The position numbers were made by a program, and so were the translations under genes. DNA of 64,000 nt from assembly GCA_019695055.1 (NCBI GenBank), contig JAIBAT010000108.1, forward strand, positions 1 through 64,000, read 5' to 3'. This stretch comes from Candidatus Sumerlaeaceae bacterium (GTDB lineage: Bacteria > Sumerlaeota > Sumerlaeia > Sumerlaeales > Sumerlaeaceae). Below are positions 9,043 through 18,654 of this stretch, piece after piece. Every line of letters starts with the position of its first letter. Position 1 is the first letter of the stretch. The notes below the pieces were generated by a model, which had not been told where the DNA came from, made no database searches, and saw only the letters and a list, made by a program, of their open reading frames with translations.

Positions 9043-11360
9043 GTTTCGCGGCGCCTTGAGATGAAGAGTGCCGTGGTACAACCCAGCAGTGCAATTAACG
9101 ATGTGACAATGGATGGTGCTATTCCAACCGGGCGATACTTAAGGGTGACTTGCTGCTCCCCTGATTTGACGGGTATTCCGATCATCCAGCCGTTAATGCA
9201 CGCGGGCAGGGCTGTTGGCCCGCCATTCACCGAGTAGTACCATCCCGGCAGATAGCTGGAGTGTACGACCAGCAGGTTTGGGCCATCAGAGTCGATATCG
9301 AAGTTCAGTGTGTTGGGAGTCTCTGCGTCCAATTGGTGGACTGAAGACGCGGTTATTTTGGTGAAAGTGGTTTCGTTTTTTCCCATCAGTCCATTTGGAA
9401 TCAAATCGCAAGTATCGTCTGAAACGAAGTCACGGTTTCCGGGAAGTGGGCCAAATTCGTGACTGTCGTCGGCTGGGAGCACGACGGGAGTGAGATGTGC
9501 CATTACGCTTGCTGTGGACACTGCGGATAGCGAATACGTGTGGAGAGACTGGGGAATGGTTTCCGGCTGAAGTGACGGATCCTCTTCAATTGAGTGCGAC
9601 GCGGCGAGAGCGCGGAATTTGGCTTTACGGATTTCATCTGGTGACTGGCCAGGTGCAGGCACAATAGTGCGGGAGCCTGCGAGGCGGGGCATCATAGGGT
9701 CGTAGCCGTAGGGTTCGTACATCCCCGGAATTAACTGGGAGCCGTTTGTCATGGGAGTCGGGATGGTAAACCGGCTGTTTGAGTTGTTCTGAATGACGAC
9801 TTGTCCGATCTTGGTTCGGAGATCTTTGGGCCATCCGCTTGTGGTGCGGGGGGTGTTGGACTGGATGGCCCGCCAGTGGGCGGAGAGGGGATCGGCCACC
9901 AGGAGAATACTCAATACAACGGAAACGAGGAATACTGAACGACGGCGAAGGGCGAACAAGACGACGAACGCCACCGAAAGGGCGCTGAGATTCGCGGCTG
10001 CCTGCAGCAGTGGCATGATGATGACTTGGGGCGACGAGTTGGCTTCCTCGGCGAGGGCTTGGACTGCCGCATGGGAACCGCGCTGCGTTTCGCTAATCCG
10101 TAACAACCAATGGGCAACCTCACGTGGCGCTGCGAGGCAGCAAGCCGCGATACCAAGTCCAACAAGCGTCAGGAGTGCCCCTGTGAGCACATATCGCCTG
10201 CTTGAGACGATTGGCAAGTTTTGGCTGGGGCGGAAGAGTTCGTCGAGAGCACAACCTGCCAGAATTGCGGTGGCAAGGTTCACAAGACACATGGCTTTGA
10301 GCGGCTCCCGGAAGAAACCAAAGCCGGGTAGCCAGCCTCCCATGCCGTGATAGAGGGCGACGCAAAGTACAGCGACTGCAGCCCTGGCGCCAGGTGTGGC
10401 TCCCCCGTATCTCTTAAGTGTGCCAATAAGCGAGCCGATGGCGAGAAGTGCCGTAATTGTGCCCGTGTATCCCGCGGTATCCCATACGCCGCGCGTTTGG
10501 AGATGCTGAGTCGTAATTCCGTCGCCCAAGGGAGAGCGGAGGAGATACTCCAGCATCCAAACAGCGCGGGAAGCTTCAGTGGGAGTGAGGCCGGTGGCAC
10601 CGATGGATCGGGCGCCGAAACCGAGGTAAAACAGGGTGGGGAGCCATTGCGGAGCCGAAATTGCTGCGGCCACAACCCAAACACCGGCGAGCGCGGCAGC
10701 TTTGATTTTCCAACTTCCGCGTGCAGTTAATGCCACGGCGAACTGGGACCAGAACAAGTAGAAAACGTATTGCGGTGCCCCTGCGAGGATGACAATTCCC
10801 GTGGCGACGGCGGTAGCCACAAAGGATGCAGGTTTTCGGTCTGAAAGATACGCGATGAGCATGCAAATGGCAAACGGGATCCAACTCATGGCGAAAATCA
10901 CCGTAAGGTGGCCGCTCATGAATCGGTGAGAGAAGACCGCGCCAAGTATATAAACCGTGGAACCGCTAGCAGCGGCCAAGGGAGACAGTTGGCAGGCCTT
11001 TTGAAGGCCGAGGAAGGTAAGGATTTGCGCCAGAATGACATGAAGGGAAAGGACAATCAGCAGGCCCTCAGTCGGCGGGAAAAGCATCAGACTGAGAGTG
11101 TTAAACGGGTAAAACAGGGCGGTCTGCTGAATCTCGACTGTTGGATAGCCGCAGAAAAGGTGCGGGTTCCACCAGGGAAAGACTCCCTGGCTTAGCCAGC
11201 GGGACAGGAACACCCTCTGGGGGTAAAAGTAAAACTCGAAGTCGGACCGGGGAATGCCAGGAAGGTAAGCGCCCCAGCCGTGCCAAATCAGGAGGATCGG
11301 AGCGAGACACCCGGAAAGCAGCACGAGCGCCGCGAGGCATTTTGAGCGCGTTTCAGACAT
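9036..11360 (-). CDS. YfhO-like polytopic membrane protein (GT-C fold, probable glycosyltransferase)
   Basis: This 774-residue protein has many transmembrane segments followed by a soluble C-terminal portion (about 500-740) and a last membrane helix. The N-terminal loop motif SDFEFYFYPQRVFLSRW and FPWWNPHLFCGYP are characteristic of the YfhO family. YfhO of Gram-positives is implicated in glycosylation of teichoic acids; the enzymes use lipid-linked sugars outside the inner membrane. The substrate here is unknown. The acidic residues in the first loop are where GT-C enzymes place their catalytic Asp. It is followed after about 50 bases by fabI on its upstream side, also leftward, so the two may share a promoter. 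Confidence 0.8.
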   Translation of the reverse strand: MSETRSKCLAALVLLSGCLAPILLIWHGWGAYLPGIPRSDFEFYFYPQRVFLSRWLSQGVFPWWNPHLFCGYPTVEIQQTALFYPFNTLSLMLFPPTEGLLIVLSLHVILAQILTFLGLQKACQLSPLAAASGSTVYILGAVFSHRFMSGHLTVIFAMSWIPFAICMLIAYLSDRKPASFVATAVATGIVILAGAPQYVFYLFWSQFAVALTARGSWKIKAAALAGVWVVAAAISAPQWLPTLFYLGFGARSIGATGLTPTEASRAVWMLEYLLRSPLGDGITTQHLQTRGVWDTAGYTGTITALLAIGSLIGTLKRYGGATPGARAAVAVLCVALYHGMGGWLPGFGFFREPLKAMCLVNLATAILAGCALDELFRPSQNLPIVSSRRYVLTGALLTLVGLGIAACCLAAPREVAHWLLRISETQRGSHAAVQALAEEANSSPQVIIMPLLQAAANLSALSVAFVVLFALRRRSVFLVSVVLSILLVADPLSAHWRAIQSNTPRTTSGWPKDLRTKIGQVVIQNNSNSRFTIPTPMTNGSQLIPGMYEPYGYDPMMPRLAGSRTIVPAPGQSPDEIRKAKFRALAASHSIEEDPSLQPETIPQSLHTYSLSAVSTASVMAHLTPVVLPADDSHEFGPLPGNRDFVSDDTCDLIPNGLMGKNETTFTKITASSVHQLDAETPNTLNFDIDSDGPNLLVVHSSYLPGWYYSVNGGPTALPACINGWMIGIPVKSGEQQVTLKYRPVGIAPSIVTSLIALLGCTTALFISRRRETH

Positions 11361-11412
11361 GGATTTTTGCCTGTGGCAGCGCCTCCGACGGCGGCACTAA
11401 GCCTCTACCGAA

Positions 11413-12189
11413 TTACATTCCGACAACCTGATAGCCGCCATCCACATAGATAACCTGGCCCGTAATTCCACTTGAGCCGTCGCTACCGAGAAACAGCGCA
11501 GTCTGGCCGATCTCGGATAGTTCGCAGCTACGGCCAAGGGGCGCGCGAACTGAGTAGTATTTCAACATATCGGTGAAGCCGGCAATGCCGCGGGCAGCGA
11601 GGGTGTTGACCGGACCGGCGCTGATGGCATTGACGCGGATCTTCTGCGCGCCGAGGTCGGCGGCGAGGTAGCGGACCGAGGCTTCAAGTGATGCTTTAGC
11701 CACACCCATGACGTTGTAATGGGGGAAGACTTTCTCCGCGCCGTAGAAGGACAGTGTGATCATGCTGCCGCCATTGGTGAAAAGAGGAGCCGCGCCTCGT
11801 GCCACCGCGACCAGTGTATAGACACTGATGTTATGGGACAGGAGAAACGCCTCGCGGGTGGTATCGACGTAGCGGCCGTCCAGCGCTTCGCGAGGTGCAA
11901 AAGCGACGCAGTGGGCGAGCAGGTCGAGGCGGTCGGTCTTGGATTTCACAAACTCGAAGAACGACTTGATTTCGTCGTCGCTGGAAAGATCGCACTGGGC
12001 AACGGCGGTATCGGGGCCAAGGGAAGCGGCCAGTTCCTCGACGCCAGCCTTGAGGCGTTCGTTCTGGTAATTCAGGATGAGGCGCGCACCTGCATCGGCC
12101 CAAGCCTGGGCAATGGACCACGCAATGCTGCGCTTGTTTGCGACGCCGAAGACGACGCCGACTTTTCCGGAGAGAGGTTTATCGGACAT
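11413..12189 (-). CDS. fabI: Enoyl-[acyl-carrier-protein] reductase FabI (NADH)
   Basis: A 258-residue short-chain dehydrogenase of the FabI subgroup. The nucleotide-binding start GVVFGVANKRSIAWSIA is diagnostic, and the catalytic Tyr and Lys appear as Y-x6-K (YNVMGVAK), the FabI spacing rather than the usual Y-x3-K. ISAGPVNTLAARGI and the tail VDGGYQVVGM also match. FabI performs the last reduction in each cycle of type II fatty acid synthesis in the cytoplasm and is the target of triclosan and isoniazid-like inhibitors. It is divergent from mnmG, with 112 bases between the starts. Confidence 0.96.
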   Translation of the reverse strand: MSDKPLSGKVGVVFGVANKRSIAWSIAQAWADAGARLILNYQNERLKAGVEELAASLGPDTAVAQCDLSSDDEIKSFFEFVKSKTDRLDLLAHCVAFAPREALDGRYVDTTREAFLLSHNISVYTLVAVARGAAPLFTNGGSMITLSFYGAEKVFPHYNVMGVAKASLEASVRYLAADLGAQKIRVNAISAGPVNTLAARGIAGFTDMLKYYSVRAPLGRSCELSEIGQTALFLGSDGSSGITGQVIYVDGGYQVVGM

Positions 12190-12301
12190 GGGAGTCTAGT
12201 GAGTAGCGGTGGGGCCGGATGTCGAGTAAAAAAGGCCATTAGGGCCTATCCGGACAAGTGCGCCAAATGGGAGCGGTGTGGCGGTGGTACAGGTTCCTGT
12301 C

Positions 12302-14194
12302 ATGTCTGAGTGTTACGATATCGTCGTCATCGGGGCGGGCCACGCCGGGTGCGAGGCGGCCTTTGCGGCGGCGCGAATGGGTTCGCGGACTCTCATGCTG
12401 ACCATGAACCTCGACCATATCGCCCTGATGAGTTGCAATCCTGCGGTGGGGGGGCTGGCCAAGGGGCATCTGGTTCGTGAAATTGACGCGCTTGGCGGGG
12501 TGATGGGGGTGGCGACGGATCAGACTGGAATCCAGTTCCGAATGCTTAACATGTCCAAGGGACCGGCAGTGCGCGCCCCCAGGGCGCAAAGCGACAAACG
12601 ACTCTACTCCCAGTGGATGAAGCAGTTTCTCGAGTCTGTACCGAACCTTGAACTGATGCAGGGGACCGCGAGTCGCATCATTTACGATACAAACGGACGG
12701 CAACCGCGTGTCTGTGGAATTGAATTGGAATATGGCGGTCGTATCGACTGCCGCGCCTTGATTATTACGACCGGAACGTTCTTGGACGGGTTGATTCATG
12801 TGGGCAATCGTTCCCACGTCGCAGGACGCGCGGGTGAGCGCAGTGCCGACACTTTGTCGCGGTCCTTTACAGAGGTGGGATTAATGACCGGGCGCTTGAA
12901 AACAGGAACTCCGCCCAGGCTCGAACGGCGTACGGTCAACTGGGATGTGGTCGAACCCCAGCATGGGGATGTGCCGCCGCAGCCGTTTTCCTACCTGACG
13001 AAGAGATTACCCCAGCCCCAGGTGCCGTGCCACATCACCTACACCAATGAGGAAACCCACAAGATTATCCGGGATAACCTCGACAAGAGCGCCATGTATG
13101 GTGGCTACATCCAGAGCGTGGGCCCGCGTTACTGTCCGTCGATTGAGGACAAGTGCGTGCGGTTCGCCGACAAGGACCGGCACCAAATTTTCCTCGAACC
13201 TGAGGGCCTTACGACGAGCGAGATTTACGTAAACGGTGTAAGCACGTCTCTGCCGGAAGACGTGCAAAGACAGTTCATCCACACAATTCGTGGATTGGAG
13301 CAGGCGCGTATGACTCGCGTAGGGTATGCCATCGAGTATACCTTTGTTCCGCCGTCGCAGATAGGCGCAACATTTGAGGTGAAAGACGTGGATGGCCTCT
13401 TCCTGGCGGGACAGATCAACGGTACCACGGGTTACGAGGAAGCTGCGGGGCAGGGGCTACTGGCCGGGGTCAATGCCGTGTTGAAGCTGCGGGGTGAGGA
13501 ACCATTCGTGCTACGACGTGACGAGGCGTACCTCGGCGTGCTGGCGGATGATCTGGTTACAAAGGAGCATTCGGAGCCCTATCGCATGTTTACGTCGCGG
13601 GCCGAATACCGACTCTTGCTACGGCAGGATAACGCGGATTTGCGTCTGATGGACCACGCACGACGATTAGGACTGGTGGATGACGCGCACTACTCAAGGT
13701 TTCAGTATTATCGCAAGCGAATCGACAAGGAGGTCAATCGGCTGCGGGAAACGTCTCTGCGGCCAAGCGAGATCCCACCGGATCTGGCCGAGGCTTATGA
13801 TCTGTCGGACATGCAAAAGGGGATTACGCTTTCCCAGTTCCTGGCGCGGCCGGAGATGCGGTATGAGGATCTCCGAAAGCTGGGTGTTGCTTCGGATCTG
13901 GGTGAGGACGACACGGCGCGGGTGGAGGAGCAGGTGGAACTGGCGGTGAAGTACGCCGGGTATATTGCGCGCCAGCAGAACCAAGTTACGCGTATGGCTG
14001 GATTGGAGGGGAAGCAACTGCCAACCTCCCTCAATTATGAGTCGGTACGTGGGCTGCGGAGGGAAGCGTCGGTCAAACTGGCCGCATTGCGGCCGGAAAC
14101 CCTTGGGCAGGCGTCGCGCATTGCGGGGGTGAATCCGGCGGACATTTCTGTGTTGCTGATTCATTTGCGAACGCGAGAACCAGCAAAAGCCTGA
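12302..14194 (+). CDS. mnmG: tRNA uridine-5-carboxymethylaminomethyl modification enzyme MnmG (GidA)
   Basis: The product has 630 residues and starts with the FAD-binding GAGHAGCEAA. Family blocks SCNPAVGGLAKGHLVREIDALGG, read in parts, MLNMSKGPAVRAPRAQ and the GQINGTTGYEEAAGQG motif are present, as is the helical C-terminal domain that binds MnmE and tRNA. With MnmE it installs cmnm5 on the wobble uridine of tRNAs that read NNA/NNG codons. ATG 12302 directly precedes SECYDIVVIGAG, the normal N-terminus. A GTG at 12278 would add eight atypical residues. mnmE is not in the window. Confidence 0.97.
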   Translation: MSECYDIVVIGAGHAGCEAAFAAARMGSRTLMLTMNLDHIALMSCNPAVGGLAKGHLVREIDALGGVMGVATDQTGIQFRMLNMSKGPAVRAPRAQSDKRLYSQWMKQFLESVPNLELMQGTASRIIYDTNGRQPRVCGIELEYGGRIDCRALIITTGTFLDGLIHVGNRSHVAGRAGERSADTLSRSFTEVGLMTGRLKTGTPPRLERRTVNWDVVEPQHGDVPPQPFSYLTKRLPQPQVPCHITYTNEETHKIIRDNLDKSAMYGGYIQSVGPRYCPSIEDKCVRFADKDRHQIFLEPEGLTTSEIYVNGVSTSLPEDVQRQFIHTIRGLEQARMTRVGYAIEYTFVPPSQIGATFEVKDVDGLFLAGQINGTTGYEEAAGQGLLAGVNAVLKLRGEEPFVLRRDEAYLGVLADDLVTKEHSEPYRMFTSRAEYRLLLRQDNADLRLMDHARRLGLVDDAHYSRFQYYRKRIDKEVNRLRETSLRPSEIPPDLAEAYDLSDMQKGITLSQFLARPEMRYEDLRKLGVASDLGEDDTARVEEQVELAVKYAGYIARQQNQVTRMAGLEGKQLPTSLNYESVRGLRREASVKLAALRPETLGQASRIAGVNPADISVLLIHLRTREPAKA

Positions 14195-14202
14195 TTTGAA
14201 AT

Positions 14203-15810
14203 TCAGGGCTTGGGCTTGTAGAACATTAGTCGTGTGTTGAGGGTGCTCATGGGATCCTTGCGGGTGGGGTCGTAGCTTCGCGCGATCGCATCGGTGATTT
14301 CAGAGATGCGGCCAGTCTGACCAGTTTCGAGGACGATGTAGGCGATTTTCTTTGCGTCGAGGAGGCTGGCAATCTGGTTTACGACCTCCACGCCTCGGGC
14401 CGGTTTCTTATCGGCCTTTTCGTTGGCGTATTTCAGGGTCCACAGCAGGAGTTCTGAGTAATCCTCAGCAATTTTGCGCTGGGCAAGGAAGGCGTACATC
14501 GGCGGAGAGAGGACGAGGTCGGCCGGCGCTGTGGCCTTTTGCATGTCACGCACGAGTTGCATGGTCTCGTATTCGGGGAGTTCGTAGCTCCTCTGTTTAA
14601 GGGTGCCGTAAGAATGAATTAGGCCGTTGTAACCAACGACAAGTGCGATGGCGACCAGCGCGACAAGCTGGGCGGCTGGGGCGAAGTTATTCCACGACCA
14701 TTCGCGCCACGAACCGCGGACATGGGCTTGCCAGCAGCTGGTCACAAGGTAGGCGCCGAAAATTGCAACGAAGGGTTCACCAATGGTGAAAATGTAGTCC
14801 ACCGTGCCTCCCTTGGCGACGTAAACAATGGAGCACATGGCAAGGAATCCATAGAAGGATGCGTACTCCCGGGTTTCCTCTGGTCCGCGCCGGGCGAAGC
14901 GGGCGAGGCCGAGCAGCGCGAGAAGCACGTAACCCCCTTCAAGGTCGAGGACATTGCGTCCTTCGCGCAGGATCTTGCCAAGAACGTATGTCATGGGGGT
15001 TTGCCCGGGCTGGAGAAATTCCTGACGAGGAAATGCGCCAGCTTGATTATGGATGACGCATTCGAAATAGGCTCCCGTTCGCCACTCCATGTAGCCAATG
15101 ACTCCGGCGACAATGGTGATGAGGGGAATGGCGTAAAAGGCAAGCAACCTTGGCCGGCGCACGCCCAGATAGACGAGGCTGAAAAGCGCATAGGGTGCTG
15201 ACGTCATGTTGGTGAGCGGAGCGAGTGCCATCAGCGCCCCCGCGCCGACTGCGCGGGATGGCTGCCATGAAATCAGCAGGAGGAAGCTGGAGAGAAGCCA
15301 GAATATCTGGATGGGCTGGCTTTGGTAGCCGAGGGTCCACCAGAACCCGATTGGCAGGAGGAGATAGATAGACGCCGCGACGATCCCAGTCGCCCGTTGA
15401 GATTCCCGCGCCTCGGTGGAGTTCCCTCCCACAACACGCAATGTGCAAAGATAGACAAGTACCATTGTGGCGAGATGGAGCAGAAGACTGAATGAACGGA
15501 ATGCAAAGAGTGGATGCTCAAACAGACTGCCGAGGCGAGCAATGAATGATCCCAGGATCAAGTGAACCGGCGGTTGGGGCGCAACAACATCCCGGTAGAG
15601 GATGGCCCCCTGGGACAGGCGCCACGAAATGTACATGTAGTTGCCGTCGCCAAAGTCCAGATATCCCTTGTTCCAGTGGGAAACTACCAGAACAGCATAG
15701 ATAAATCCAACGGCTGCCAGAATGGTACCTGCTGCCCGGCGGCTCAGGGGGGTGGCGCCGGGGGAGTTGGATTGCCCCGCGTCAGTTTCCGGCATCGTGT
15801 TCGAACTCAT
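14203..15810 (-). CDS. GT-C-type polytopic membrane protein (glycosyltransferase family 39-like)
   Basis: About 535 residues with many hydrophobic helices. After the first helix comes a loop with DFGDGNYMYISWRLSQG and APQPPVHLI, the layout of ArnT/PMT-like enzymes: an acidic residue in the first outer loop and a conserved block before the second helix. A C-terminal soluble segment (about 420-530) faces the periplasm. Such proteins move sugars from polyprenyl-phosphate donors to lipid, glycan or protein. The start is uncertain: ATG at 15810 or 15795, or 15858 further upstream; all overlap the 3' end of the deacetylase gene at 15782, which suggests coupled translation. It converges on mnmG with an 8-base gap. 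Confidence 0.72.
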   Translation of the reverse strand: MSSNTMPETDAGQSNSPGATPLSRRAAGTILAAVGFIYAVLVVSHWNKGYLDFGDGNYMYISWRLSQGAILYRDVVAPQPPVHLILGSFIARLGSLFEHPLFAFRSFSLLLHLATMVLVYLCTLRVVGGNSTEARESQRATGIVAASIYLLLPIGFWWTLGYQSQPIQIFWLLSSFLLLISWQPSRAVGAGALMALAPLTNMTSAPYALFSLVYLGVRRPRLLAFYAIPLITIVAGVIGYMEWRTGAYFECVIHNQAGAFPRQEFLQPGQTPMTYVLGKILREGRNVLDLEGGYVLLALLGLARFARRGPEETREYASFYGFLAMCSIVYVAKGGTVDYIFTIGEPFVAIFGAYLVTSCWQAHVRGSWREWSWNNFAPAAQLVALVAIALVVGYNGLIHSYGTLKQRSYELPEYETMQLVRDMQKATAPADLVLSPPMYAFLAQRKIAEDYSELLLWTLKYANEKADKKPARGVEVVNQIASLLDAKKIAYIVLETGQTGRISEITDAIARSYDPTRKDPMSTLNTRLMFYKPKP

Positions 15811-17251
15811 CGCAGAGGTTATTGAGGGTGATGAATCGCGCGCTGCCGGCGGCGGCAAAAATGAAGTACTCGAGGGTGTCCCAATAGCCGGGGAACGTGG
15901 CCCGGTCGTTCATGATATTATGCCATAACAGGACATAGGCTCCGCCCTCGGTGTGGCTCGCATCGAGAAGGTGGGCGAGGCGTTCGAGGGACTGCTCGGC
16001 AGGTACCTTTTCATAGACTGCGAGGGAGACGTCCATCACGACCAGTGGGATTTCGATGATGGGAAGGACCTCGCGCTTTTCCAGGTCAAAGGGATGGAAA
16101 CAACCCGACCACCCGCACCGGAAACCTGCGCGGTCGGCGAAACCAAGACTGGAATCATAACGAATTCCCGCGTCGACAAGTGCGCGCCATGTTTCAGGCA
16201 CTGCAAAGCGCAAGTAATGCTGACGCGAACCGCGGAGTGGCTTGACCATTTCCTTGCGGAGGGTCTCCGCCTCGGATCGGATCAGGGCCGGGGATGTGAG
16301 CGTCTCATAGCTGGGGTGTAGGGCGATTTCATCGCGGTTTGAGCGCACACGCGACATGAGTTGTCGGACGTCGGAATCCGCCAGAGAATAGTCGCAGTCA
16401 TGGCCAGTTTTGCCGCCAGCCATGAAGAAGAAGGTGCTTTGGGCGCCGAGCTTTTCCTTGAGTTGGAAGAGCTGGTCAAAACTGTCGTAGGGGTCGCGTC
16501 GCAGGCCGGCCAGAACCATGCTGGCATGTCGGACCTCCTCCGCCGAACTTCGCATGGTGAGTGTGTCGCTCATGAATCGTCGCGCACCACGCAGGCCGCG
16601 GTATTTCCGCATGAGATCCACGTCGTGGGTCAGGGCAACAGTCTGGCGACGGGTGAAGGCAGGTTTGGGAATCTTAAGCCCTTCGAGAATCAAGGAATAG
16701 AGATTCTCGAACCAGCGGTTTACGACAGGCTGGTCGTAAAGCTCTGGAGGCGCAAGGGAATGCTCGCATAGGAAACGGCCATGCTGATCGGGGGTGGAAT
16801 TCACGTATTCCTCGTAGCGGGTCAGGAACCAGAAGGCGGAGGCGATCAAATCGAACCCGAGGACGGCGACTTTTGGGCTGGGAAAGCCGACAAGCTCACG
16901 AAAACCCTCCGAAGTGGCTGCCTTTCTCAGGAGTTCAGGTAAATGGGGAAGGTCGGGGGACTCGAGGAATCGGTCGCCGAAGAAGCCAGAGTCGGGAATC
17001 TGAATTACAAAGTCGAACTCGGCCTCCAACGCAGACGACTCCGCTGCACCCAGGTCCGTTTCGTTGCCGTAGACCAGAAGGAGTTGCTTAAAATTCCGGC
17101 TTAGCGCGCTTTTAGTTCGAGTAACTTCTGCTTCAATCTCAAGCAATAGGGAGTATGTCTGGGCAAAGGTAGACACGGGATAATTCACGCAGGATGTGAA
17201 ATCGCGCTTAGCTGCCCAGAAATGGCACATTGGGGGATGCGGTGTCGTCAT
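15782..17251 (-). CDS. Polysaccharide deacetylase-family protein with long N-terminal domain
   Basis: 489 residues. The C-terminal half is a carbohydrate esterase 4-like NodB fold: LTHDVD gives the catalytic Asp and metal Asp (motif 1), EIALHPSYET the histidine motif (motif 2), then RYDSSLGFADRAGFR and a final LLWHN. The N-terminal 200 residues match the arrangement of proteins annotated as polysaccharide deacetylase with an extra alpha/beta domain (WFLTRYEEYV). These usually sit in exopolysaccharide or capsule loci. No signal peptide is seen, so it probably acts on cytoplasmic or lipid-linked precursors. It is the first gene of a leftward pair with the GT-C protein. Confidence 0.8.
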   Translation of the reverse strand: MTTPHPPMCHFWAAKRDFTSCVNYPVSTFAQTYSLLLEIEAEVTRTKSALSRNFKQLLLVYGNETDLGAAESSALEAEFDFVIQIPDSGFFGDRFLESPDLPHLPELLRKAATSEGFRELVGFPSPKVAVLGFDLIASAFWFLTRYEEYVNSTPDQHGRFLCEHSLAPPELYDQPVVNRWFENLYSLILEGLKIPKPAFTRRQTVALTHDVDLMRKYRGLRGARRFMSDTLTMRSSAEEVRHASMVLAGLRRDPYDSFDQLFQLKEKLGAQSTFFFMAGGKTGHDCDYSLADSDVRQLMSRVRSNRDEIALHPSYETLTSPALIRSEAETLRKEMVKPLRGSRQHYLRFAVPETWRALVDAGIRYDSSLGFADRAGFRCGWSGCFHPFDLEKREVLPIIEIPLVVMDVSLAVYEKVPAEQSLERLAHLLDASHTEGGAYVLLWHNIMNDRATFPGYWDTLEYFIFAAAGSARFITLNNLCDEFEHDAGN

Positions 17252-17435
17252 GCTTTAATACAAGGCAACGGAGTGGGATGGTAAATATCAAGGGAATCGA
17301 TAAGTGAATCTTGACTCATATTGTCAGCCTAATCGATTCATCCATGCCTTCTAAAAACCACTTGAAGGGGGTAAGCATTTCGAGTGGGTTGGCAACGTGT
17401 TTGAACCTGCATTATCAGTCTTGAGTGAAGCCTTG

Positions 17436-18356
17436 ATGAGGTGGACGATGCCCAGAGTGGCGCAATCCGATTCGAATCGTCCTGGTGATTCCAGAACGCG
17501 ATATTCCGGCCGTCCAATGGTGGCAATTGCTGTTGCCGCGGGACTGGCATTGACGGCATGCGGCGGGCCGGAACCAAGGGAGGTGGCCCCGCGTAGGAGG
17601 GGCAATGGCATTCAGTCCGGTGAATCTCAGACCACGCGAACGGCTTCGGTTCAATCCACCGGGAACGTGTTCGATGAGGGAACTCCTCTAACACTTTGGG
17701 GGGCGCCTTGCTTGGTCAATTTGGTTTCTCCGAATGAGTTCGTTATAGGCATGAATGAACAAGCCCCCGACAAGCAACTCATGAGATGGGTCTCAGGGGT
17801 GGCAGAAGCTGAAGATCAGTCCGGGATCACAACCTCCACTATCATTACGTCGGAGACTGCTTGCAGGGTCTCATGCGCGTTTCCACGTTCGCTTAGCCTT
17901 CCCGCAAGAATTGAAGCGCGTCTGACCTATATGGGAGAGGCTCCAATTTCGACTACTTTTACTGCAACGTACCTTGCCAATCGAACGATGGATAGAATGT
18001 GTCCACCAGCCGATTTTGAACCATGGGAGAAGGCGCCGGCGGGAGAAGTCGTTGCCGAGCTTGAACGTCAGCTAGCAATCATGGGGTACAAACTTGAAAA
18101 CTCGGAGTTCTCGAATATCTCAACCATTCCAGAAAGTCTTGATCTGGTCAGCGCCTGCATTGATGAATTGCAGAAAAGGTTGCCGGAGAATGACAAGAAG
18201 GCATTTGACGAGCCAACTGCACAAATCAAGAAGGCCTCGAATACGCTTCGGGAAGCTGCCTCCAAGGCGGATTATACAAAGATTGAGCCGCTTATCATGG
18301 AAATTCGACTCACTCATTGCTTTCCGATTCTCAAGTATTCCAAATACGTCTATTAG
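17436..18356 (+). CDS. Putative lipoprotein of unknown function
   Basis: The hydrophobic stretch MVAIAVAAGLALTAC ends in a lipobox (LTAC-GG), so the mature protein is probably lipid-anchored. A long basic leader (about 27 residues, with RYSGRP) lies before it when translation starts at ATG 17436. ATG 17448 or 17517 are alternatives and none has a good ribosome binding site. The mature part starts with a low-complexity S/T/R stretch. It then has a beta-rich middle with four cysteines and an acidic helical C-terminus (ELQKRLPENDKK, IKKASNTLREAASK). I recognise no family. AT-rich codons in the last third differ slightly from neighbours. It is convergent with the beta-propeller gene. Confidence 0.55.
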   Translation: MRWTMPRVAQSDSNRPGDSRTRYSGRPMVAIAVAAGLALTACGGPEPREVAPRRRGNGIQSGESQTTRTASVQSTGNVFDEGTPLTLWGAPCLVNLVSPNEFVIGMNEQAPDKQLMRWVSGVAEAEDQSGITTSTIITSETACRVSCAFPRSLSLPARIEARLTYMGEAPISTTFTATYLANRTMDRMCPPADFEPWEKAPAGEVVAELERQLAIMGYKLENSEFSNISTIPESLDLVSACIDELQKRLPENDKKAFDEPTAQIKKASNTLREAASKADYTKIEPLIMEIRLTHCFPILKYSKYVY

Positions 18357-18573
18357 CCAATCCTCTGTTTGGCAAAGTTGGATAAGTATAGCAGTCAGAT
18401 CGCGCTGCAACAAGGTCGTCAGCCATGATTTCGGAACAGACACGACGTTGACGACCCGGCTGTTTGCCACGAATATGACCTGAACTCGGATTAAGGTGCG
18501 CCTCCCATGCCACTGACGGTGTGAGCGTGCCGTCCAAGAAGCCGCATGGACACTTGGGGAGTGCCCATTGACC

Positions 18574-18616
18574 AAAAAGGAAAAACCCCGGTGACCAGAA
18601 AAGGGTCGCCGGGGTT
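18574..18616 (-). terminator. Intrinsic terminator of the secreted beta-propeller-like gene
   Basis: The arms 18584-18596 (AACCCCGGTGACC) and 18604-18616 (GGTCGCCGGGGTT) pair over 13 positions with one G-U wobble and a seven-base loop. Read leftwards, the stem runs into TTTTTCCTTTTT. It lies 39 bases behind the stop of the gene at 18655. The remainder of the 298-base gap (18357-18654) holds nothing I can name. Confidence 0.9.
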
Positions 18617-18654
18617 ATCACTTTTGGAAATAGCGGAAAGGGAAAGGATGCTAA

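Noticed and set aside
12226..12250. Small hairpin GGCC-N5-GGCC followed by T-run on the minus strand upstream of fabI
   Set aside because: Only four to five pairs, and it lies between divergent starts where a terminator for fabI makes no sense. An attenuator is possible but unsupported.
18331..18621. Open frames in the gap between the lipoprotein and the beta-propeller gene
   Set aside because: They run through the terminator stem, have no ribosome binding site and show no recognisable domain.
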